Positions 7,631-12,264 of a stretch of DNA of 12,264 bases are shown piece after piece (positions within the stretch are counted from its first letter, which is position 1; every line of letters begins with the position of its first letter). The notes beneath the pieces are model-generated. The model saw only the letters and a program-made list of their open reading frames with translations. It made no database searches and was not told the DNA's origin. The stretch covers positions 1 through 12,264 of the forward strand of contig CALBJU010000328.1 in assembly GCA_937893205.1 (NCBI GenBank). The letters run 5' to 3'. The translations under genes were made by a program, and so were the position numbers. The DNA comes from an uncultured Bacteroidota bacterium. Lineage in GTDB: Bacteria; Bacteroidota; Rhodothermia; Rhodothermales; UBA10348.

Positions 7631-8626
7631 ATGACCCTGAACCGAGGACTCGTTCTTCAGGCTGCGATAATTTTCTGCTCGGCCGCACTGGCTTCAAGCA
7701 CGTTCGCTCAAAGCGATATCTCGTTCAGTGGAGTCTTGTTTTCCGACTACTCCTACACCCTTGAAACGCCTGAAGGGAATGGTGATGACGAGCACGGTTT
7801 TGAGTTAAGAAGAGTTTATCTGACGGCCGACTTCAAGATTTCCGAGAGCTTTTCAGGCCGATTCAGACTGGAGGGAAACGATAGATCCGTGACCAGCCAG
7901 GGGAAACTATCGCCATTTGTCAAAGATCTCTTCTTGACATGGAATAATGCATTGGGTGACGGACACAATGTCACTTTTGGGCTCAGTTCTCCCCCTATCT
8001 GGGGCGTAGCTGAGAATCATTGGGCGTACCGCAGCCTCGAGAAAACCATCCAGCACAGGAATGGGATCGCTTCTTCCCGAGATATGGGACTCACCCTTTC
8101 TGGCCCTGTATTGTCCGACGGACGAGTAAAGTACGCCCTCATGTATGCCAACAACTCAGGGGTCAAACGGGAGACAGACAAGTTTAAGAGGGTCTATGGA
8201 CAGCTTCAATTTTACCCGAGTGGTTCAATTACCCTCTCGCTCGGAGGAGACTATTATCTGACGGAGGATGGGACCTCGTATAACGCCAGTGCATTCGTGG
8301 GCTACGCAACGCAGAGGGCTCAGATCGGGCTGGAAGCGTTTTACAATCCAAAATCGATTGATAGCGACAAGATCAATGACACTGCGCTAGGTGTTTCCGC
8401 GTTCGGATTTGTCAACACTACCTCCTCGCAACGGCTGATTGCTCGATATGACCTTGTCAATCAGGACAACCCAGTCCGAAAATCCTCGAATCATTGGATG
8501 ATACTGGGCTATTCATTTACTCCAGAAAAGGGAGTTGAAATAATACCCAATGCTGCATACCACAAGAACGATTTCGAGGACAGAGCTACCATCACAGCTC
8601 GATTAACCGTCGTCGCCAGCTTCTAG
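7631..8626 (+). CDS. Outer-membrane porin-like beta-barrel protein (331 aa)
   Basis: The N-terminus is a classical Sec signal peptide: MTLNR, then a hydrophobic stretch to about residue 24, with likely cleavage after STFA at residue 26. The remainder is rich in alternating hydrophobic/polar strands (RVYLTADFKI, GRFRLEGND, NVTFGLSSPPIWG, YGQLQFYPSGSITLSLGGDYY, RLIARYDLVNQD, ITARLTVVASF). It ends in Phe, the usual beta-signal of barrels inserted by BAM. No plug or TonB box was seen. The layout resembles Gram-negative porins, perhaps phosphate-selective O/P-like, but I cannot name the substrate. It starts 14 nt after the aldehyde dehydrogenase and shares its direction, so cotranscription is likely. 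The last 24 nt also code for the C-terminus of the convergent kinase gene. Confidence 0.85.
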   Translation: MTLNRGLVLQAAIIFCSAALASSTFAQSDISFSGVLFSDYSYTLETPEGNGDDEHGFELRRVYLTADFKISESFSGRFRLEGNDRSVTSQGKLSPFVKDLFLTWNNALGDGHNVTFGLSSPPIWGVAENHWAYRSLEKTIQHRNGIASSRDMGLTLSGPVLSDGRVKYALMYANNSGVKRETDKFKRVYGQLQFYPSGSITLSLGGDYYLTEDGTSYNASAFVGYATQRAQIGLEAFYNPKSIDSDKINDTALGVSAFGFVNTTSSQRLIARYDLVNQDNPVRKSSNHWMILGYSFTPEKGVEIIPNAAYHKNDFEDRATITARLTVVASF

Positions 8627-9832
8627 ATCGTCTTCATGCGCGGCAACGGGCTCAACAGTAGTAGGGACAGCCAGATCTTTCTCCAGATAGGCGGAGACCG
8701 TCTGCATGATGGCTCGCACGGCTGCTTCCTCGTCCTCATTTGGAATGATCGGAGTGTTGTAATGGTCAGCTTCCGAGAGCAGATAAGATTGCAGGCTCCA
8801 GATCTTCTTGAAGCTCTTGAGATAACGTTTTGATCGCCGGGAGGATATTCTCTGGCCTCGCCCCACGAGCCTTTTCTTCAACCGTTTAGGCTTCAAAACA
8901 GCTAGCAGAATGGGCACAACCAAGGCATCTGTCTGCCCGGCAATTCTGTCCATCAGTGCGGGGTGAATATGAACCCCCTCAAGAATGAGCGATACCTGTT
9001 CGTTTTCGGCTCTTTTCAGGACACCTTCTATTCCCACTGACACATGACTGGCCTGTGTCAAAAATCCGTCGATCATCTCCTTCGTGGCGTGCTCAGATTC
9101 TTCGGCGCGTTCCAGCTGTTGGTAGGCCTCGAACGATGAGGCATGCAATGTTGGAAGAAGCCGTTCCGGCACCAGCAGGCGCATTACCTCTCTGAGCATA
9201 TCCGTCGACTGCGTCCGAACAATATCAAGACGATGCGCTAATTCAGAACAGATAGAGCTTTTACCGCTCCCAGTGGTTCCACCAATCAGTAAGATGAGTG
9301 GACGACCCTGGTGAGAAAAATCATCCCACCGGCTATAGGCATCCGCTACACTTTTCCCCGCCATGCGTTCGAGAACCTCCAGAATCATGCGGGTCAGTTC
9401 GAGGGATTCAACCTTTCCCGCGCCACGGGATATCAACTCACTTTCTATGGACGCAGCCATTTCGTATATCTGCTCTCGCGGCAGCGCGCAGATTTCTAGC
9501 GAATCAGCAAGTTGAGCTTTTGAAAATGGAGCTTCCGAACCGTCTCGCGTCACAACTTTGAGGAGCGGCCGATCGGGTCGTTGCTTCAGATAGGAGTCGA
9601 GGTGTTGTTGGAAACCATTTTCTTTCAGGAACGCCGCTACCCGCGTTCTCAATGTCGAGGTCTTGATACCTCCAGCGTCTGCTAGTTCACCTCGTATGTC
9701 GGAAGCGATCCCATAGGCGTCCTTAAAACTCAGACCGGCCTTCTGGAGGGATCTCGTCAATATGCCCCTCAGGAAGGGTACCTGGGTTCCTTCCTGCTCG
9801 TTTACGATATGAAGCTTTTCGCCGTTGTTCAC
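8603..9832 (-). CDS. 2-phosphoglycerate-kinase-like P-loop kinase with two N-terminal ATP-cone-like domains (409 aa)
   Basis: The kinase domain (about 176-385) resembles archaeal 2-phosphoglycerate kinase, which makes 2,3-bisphosphoglycerate. It has Walker A GTTGSGKS at 185-192, STDMLREVMR at 209-218, PERLLPTLHASSFEAY at 222-237, a Walker B-like strand SLILEGVHIHP at 281-291 and a basic GRGQRISSRRSKRYLKSFK segment at 324-342. Residues about 8-85 and about 91-170 each look like an ATP-cone nucleotide-sensing module (PFLRGILTRSLQKAGL; RDGSEAPFSKAQLADSL). The archaeal relatives I recall carry one such module. The tail (385-409) is acidic. The start is GTG at 9832, with no strong Shine-Dalgarno and an in-frame stop upstream. 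It converges on the porin gene with a 24-nt overlap and diverges from the flavoprotein at 9987. Plant LPA1-type proteins (phytate phenotype) share this fold, so the true substrate is uncertain. Confidence 0.8.
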   Translation of the reverse strand: MNNGEKLHIVNEQEGTQVPFLRGILTRSLQKAGLSFKDAYGIASDIRGELADAGGIKTSTLRTRVAAFLKENGFQQHLDSYLKQRPDRPLLKVVTRDGSEAPFSKAQLADSLEICALPREQIYEMAASIESELISRGAGKVESLELTRMILEVLERMAGKSVADAYSRWDDFSHQGRPLILLIGGTTGSGKSSICSELAHRLDIVRTQSTDMLREVMRLLVPERLLPTLHASSFEAYQQLERAEESEHATKEMIDGFLTQASHVSVGIEGVLKRAENEQVSLILEGVHIHPALMDRIAGQTDALVVPILLAVLKPKRLKKRLVGRGQRISSRRSKRYLKSFKKIWSLQSYLLSEADHYNTPIIPNEDEEAAVRAIMQTVSAYLEKDLAVPTTVEPVAAHEDDLEAGDDG

Positions 9833-9893
9833 GCGCTCAATTATTAAATCACGGTCTCCCTGAGGGCCGAAAACATCTTATCTTCGTCTCTGG

Positions 9894-9923
9894 CAAACTA
9901 CAGATACTGCATCTTGCGTCAAA
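9894..9923 (-). promoter_or_regulatory. Candidate promoter for the double-ATP-cone kinase gene
   Basis: In the 154-nt divergent spacer 9833-9986 the minus strand reads TTTG (9923-9920), 19 nt, then TAGTTTG (9900-9894), close to the Bacteroidota -33/-7 pattern but with one base missing between TA and TTTG. The GTG start lies about 60 nt downstream. No clear promoter was seen for the divergent oxidase gene. Confidence 0.3.
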
Positions 9924-9986
9924 TTCGAAGACTGAGGGACTTGAAGACCTCGCAAAAGCGTTCCCGTTATCTAAAAGGCTGACCTG

Positions 9987-11075
9987 ATGAAGGTAATCGT
10001 CGTTGGGGCTGGCATTTACGGCATGTGTGTCGCCCATGAGCTCGTTTCGAATGGTCACTCGGTAACCGTCCTCGACCAGTACGATATTCCAAATCGTCTT
10101 TGCTCGAGCTACGATCATCACCGATTAATCAGGTATCCGTACGGGACTCAAACGGAGTATGCCAAGAGAGTCCCTGAGGCGTTCGAGGCGTGGAACCGGC
10201 TTTGGGCTTCACTGGGAAGGTCGCATTTTATCAGAACAGGATCTCTTTCGGTGGGACGAAGGAATGGAGCGTGGTTCTCCGCTTCCCTATCGGGACTCGA
10301 GACCCTGGGAGTGCCCTACCGCAATATAACGGCGCCAGAATGCCGGGAAAAATATCCCTGGTTGGAAATCGGTCCGAATGAGATCGCGTTCGAAACTGCA
10401 GGCTGTGGAATTCTTCAAGCTGGTAAAATTCTCGAATCACTGGACGTATTGCTTCGAACAAAAGGAGTCGTGTTTGAAGCGGGACAACGGATTACGAGTT
10501 TTTCTTTTGATGATCCATCAGTTACTACTCATGAAGGGTTCACCTACCAATCCGACCTCGTCGTATTTGCGACCGGTGCCTGGCACTCGCATCTATTCCC
10601 ATCCGAAATTCAGCCTATCAAACAAACATACGCGTTGCACAAAGATGTACCGGGATTTGCCCACATCGAGAATGGCTGCCCGATTGTCATGGATCTGGCA
10701 GATGACCACGGATTCTACTTCGTCCCCGCTAGCGATCAGTTTCCCGCCAAATATGGAAACCACTCTGCGCACATGATCGGCGATCCTACCCTTGACCGCG
10801 AGGTGACGAGGGAAGAGCAGCAAGAGATGAGGTCCTTACTAAATACTCGAATTCCAGATGGACTGGGTGAATCTGAAAAGTTTGGATCCTGCTATTACGC
10901 GATGACCAAAACAGAGACTATGGCATTGGTCCGAACAGGATCTGTGTATCGTCTATACGGAGGATCGGGAAACAGCTTCAAATTCGGCCCGCTCTTCAGC
11001 CAATATTTAGCCGACGTGATCGACGGTCGGCTCGAGTTGGGGCGAGCTCAGCGCCTGATATCAGGAGTTCAATAG
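9987..11075 (+). CDS. FAD-dependent amine oxidase of the monomeric sarcosine oxidase / DAO family (362 aa)
   Basis: This flavoprotein oxidoreductase would oxidise a secondary or N-methylated amine with O2. The N-terminal Rossmann motif is VGAGIYG at 6-12, followed by the acidic ribose-binding end VLDQYD at 28-33. CSSYDHHRLIRYPYG at 39-53 parallels the SS-HG-TRIIRHAYG region of monomeric sarcosine oxidase. FATGAW at 194-199 is the usual second FAD contact. Cys302 in GSCYYAMTKTE aligns by context with the cysteine that covalently attaches FAD in monomeric sarcosine oxidase (ACLYTMTPDE). GGSGNSFKFGP at 325-335 matches the C-terminal GFSGHGFKF motif. Length is slightly below the usual 385-390. 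AAGG-type bases (AAAAGG) lie about 8 nt before the ATG. It is monocistronic: divergent from the kinase and ending 7 nt from the convergent HD gene. The exact amine is unknown. Confidence 0.87.
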   Translation: MKVIVVGAGIYGMCVAHELVSNGHSVTVLDQYDIPNRLCSSYDHHRLIRYPYGTQTEYAKRVPEAFEAWNRLWASLGRSHFIRTGSLSVGRRNGAWFSASLSGLETLGVPYRNITAPECREKYPWLEIGPNEIAFETAGCGILQAGKILESLDVLLRTKGVVFEAGQRITSFSFDDPSVTTHEGFTYQSDLVVFATGAWHSHLFPSEIQPIKQTYALHKDVPGFAHIENGCPIVMDLADDHGFYFVPASDQFPAKYGNHSAHMIGDPTLDREVTREEQQEMRSLLNTRIPDGLGESEKFGSCYYAMTKTETMALVRTGSVYRLYGGSGNSFKFGPLFSQYLADVIDGRLELGRAQRLISGVQ

Positions 11076-11082
11076 AATTGGG

Positions 11083-11907
11083 CTAACGCAGATAGAATTT
11101 TGGCGGGTCATCTCCCACTTCAGCGATAATTTCCAGGTGCTTCATGATGGGAGAAGCCTTCACCTTGGTCATCAACACCTCTTCAATCTGAAAAAGACCA
11201 GTGGCGTTATCCATCTTTATGACGAGGCGGACGGGTTTGTTTTCGCCCTTTTCAATATCGAGCCGTGTAATGGTATTTGCGGAGTACCTGTGCATATCTC
11301 CAACTGACGGATCGAGCTCCAGATTGAGCGGGATACGCGAGCGACCTCTGGTCATATCAGTCCCGTCTGCCACCAGTACAATTCCTGCCTCAACAGAGTG
11401 AATCCGAGTGTGGGCCATGTGCCCGACGATTACTTCGTGTGCCATCGAGCGAAGCACAATCTGCCTAGCAAGATCGTCTGGAAAAATCCATTTCAAATAG
11501 CTGACAATAAACTGATCCGCGAGCGTGATCGAATGCCACTCGTGTTGATCACGAGTGACACCCATTCCTGTATCATGCAGAAAACACCCGAGGATGATTG
11601 CGAGGGCAGAATCCTCCATGGTGCCCACCTTTTCCTCTTCTAGGCTCGTTTCGACCCCACTTTCGTGCAGTAGCTCTAAGATCCTGAGTGAATTGTAGGT
11701 TGTGATTCGGGCATGAACGGGACCGTGATCGTTGTATCCCAGTCGTCTGATAGATACAACGTTCGCGTAGCTGTGATACAGGTTGATTTCTTTGTCAGTG
11801 AGAAGACGCCCCAGCAGCTTGTTGGCGAGGCCCGTCGTCTTGGCGAGAAGCGCCTTATTGAGTTGCCGCTCCTTGGGAGTCGACGATCTCCAATCTGGTA
11901 AGTCCAT
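11083..11907 (-). CDS. HD-domain metal-dependent phosphohydrolase, substrate unknown (274 aa)
   Basis: HD proteins use a His/Asp metal site to cleave phosphoester or nucleotide substrates. The metal motifs are in order: NDHGPVHA (His61, His65), FLHDTGMG (His111-Asp112), DQHEWHS (His122, His125), SMAHEVIVGH (His157-His163) and VADGTDMTRGRSRIP (Asp181). The C-terminal module (GENKPVRLVIKMDNATG, then FQIEEVLMTKVKAS) resembles that of an HD family I recall as frequent in archaea and scattered in bacteria. ATG 11907 is preferred because GGAGAGGTGA lies upstream and MDLPDWRSSTPKERQL begins the helical domain. A longer frame to 11985 would translate through the terminator hairpin and is rejected. 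It follows the KA-rich-tail gene on the same strand but behind a terminator. Substrate and pathway cannot be read from sequence. Confidence 0.85.
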   Translation of the reverse strand: MDLPDWRSSTPKERQLNKALLAKTTGLANKLLGRLLTDKEINLYHSYANVVSIRRLGYNDHGPVHARITTYNSLRILELLHESGVETSLEEEKVGTMEDSALAIILGCFLHDTGMGVTRDQHEWHSITLADQFIVSYLKWIFPDDLARQIVLRSMAHEVIVGHMAHTRIHSVEAGIVLVADGTDMTRGRSRIPLNLELDPSVGDMHRYSANTITRLDIEKGENKPVRLVIKMDNATGLFQIEEVLMTKVKASPIMKHLEIIAEVGDDPPKFYLR

Positions 11908-11920
11908 ATCTAGTATTTTT

Positions 11921-11930
11921 TCACCTCTCC
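11921..11930 (-). promoter_or_regulatory. Ribosome binding site deciding the HD protein start
   Basis: GGAGAGGTGA ends 13 nt before ATG 11907. The spacing is slightly long, but no other in-frame start lies closer. It argues for 11907 rather than the ATG at 11985, which is upstream of the hairpin. Confidence 0.6.
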
Positions 11931-11944
11931 ACTTTACATATAGA

Positions 11945-11977
11945 AAGAGGGGCGGCATTAAAAATGCCGCCCCTCTT
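11945..11977 (-). terminator. Perfect hairpin terminator after the KA-rich-tail gene
   Basis: AAGAGGGGCGGCATT pairs perfectly over 15 bp with its complement (11945-11959 with 11963-11977) around a 3-nt loop. On the minus strand the stem runs into TTTCTAT, a modest T-tract. It lies 26 nt after the stop of the right-edge gene and 37 nt before the HD start codon, so it probably ends or attenuates transcription entering the HD gene. Confidence 0.8.
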
Positions 11978-12003
11978 GTATTCAATCGAGCAGACAGCTT
12001 TGA

Positions 12004-12264
12004 TCAGCTCTCTTCACCAGCATCTTCGGAAGGAGTTTCTTCCTTGTTTTCATCCGCTGATTCAGCTGCTTCCTCTTTATCCTCGGCCTTCGCTTTGGAT
12101 TTAGCCTTAGCCTTTGGTTTGGCCTTCGCCTTGGAAGTAGACTTTTTCGCTGTCTTTTTCGCTGCCTTGGCTTTGGGCTTTGGCATTTCCGGATCTTCAG
12201 AAACCGCATCTTCTTCCGAAGACGCTTCAGTTTCCTCAGCTACTGCTTCTTCGGCAGGAGCTTC
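12004..12264 (-). CDS. C-terminal end of an unidentified protein with a charge-blocked Lys/Ala/Glu-rich tail (87 codons visible)
   Basis: The frame is open from the right window edge to the TGA at 12004, giving 86 residues. Composition is in blocks: acidic Glu/Ala (EAPAEEAVAEETEASSEED), strongly basic Lys/Ala/Pro (PKPKAKAAKKTAKKS, KAKAKPKAKAKSKAKA), then acidic again (EDKEEAAESADENKEE). Such tails are disordered. They occur as extensions on ribosomal proteins (for example bS16 or uS2 in some phyla), on trigger factor or topoisomerase, and in histone-H1-like DNA-binding proteins. The body of the protein is outside the window, so I do not name it. An internal ATG at 12186 could start a 60-residue H1-like protein, but no Shine-Dalgarno precedes it and the same biased composition continues upstream, favouring one longer protein. 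Confidence 0.75.
   Translation of the reverse strand, partial: EAPAEEAVAEETEASSEEDAVSEDPEMPKPKAKAAKKTAKKSTSKAKAKPKAKAKSKAKAEDKEEAAESADENKEETPSEDAGEES

Noticed and set aside
11908..11985. N-terminal extension of the HD protein from ATG 11985
   Set aside because: It would translate the 15-bp terminator hairpin. ATG 11907 has a Shine-Dalgarno upstream and starts a plausible N-terminus.
11982..12209. 75-codon Arg/Lys-rich minus-strand frame overlapping the right-edge gene
   Set aside because: It is the out-of-frame reading of the Lys/Ala repeat. The other frame stays open to the window edge with consistent acidic-basic blocks.
1..12264. CRISPR arrays, IS elements, tRNAs, att sites or defence genes
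   Set aside because: No regularly spaced repeats, transposase or integrase motifs, terminal inverted repeats or tRNA-like cloverleaf were seen on either strand.

Overview
The window reads as ordinary chromosome from a Gram-negative bacterium. The 7631-8626 gene encodes a secreted outer-membrane beta-barrel ending in Phe. Most starts have weak or no Shine-Dalgarno, and two candidate promoters resemble the TTTG / TAnnTTTG type of Bacteroidota. I therefore lean towards the Bacteroidota/Rhodothermota side, with low confidence. No mobile element, CRISPR array, tRNA or rRNA was seen, and there is no gene-free stretch longer than 300 bases.

Left part (1-5957) is all on the minus strand. In transcription order it holds a class I aminotransferase, a small four-helix membrane protein, prfB (release factor 2, with the classical +1 programmed frameshift) and nadB (L-aspartate oxidase). 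These four are packed with gaps or overlaps of 6, -8 and 11 nt and look like one operon. Two intrinsic terminators follow. Then come rimP and nusA (cut by the left edge), the start of the usual rimP-nusA translation/transcription operon.

Middle part (5958-8626) is on the plus strand. A divergent intergenic region leads to an NAD(P)-dependent aldehyde dehydrogenase and, 14 nt later, an outer-membrane porin-like protein; these are probably cotranscribed. The porin gene overlaps the convergent kinase gene by 24 nt.

Right part (8603-12264) is the more unusual section. It holds a minus-strand P-loop kinase resembling archaeal 2-phosphoglycerate kinase, with two tandem ATP-cone-like modules at its N-terminus. 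A divergently transcribed monomeric-sarcosine-oxidase-type flavoprotein follows. Next is a minus-strand HD-domain phosphohydrolase of a type also common in archaea, then a perfect hairpin terminator. Last is the C-terminal end of a gene cut by the right edge, encoding a charge-blocked Lys/Ala/Glu-rich tail.

The best leads are the double-ATP-cone kinase, its HD neighbour, and the frameshift-regulated prfB inside a translationally coupled metabolic operon. I see no clear multi-gene system of a wholly new kind.
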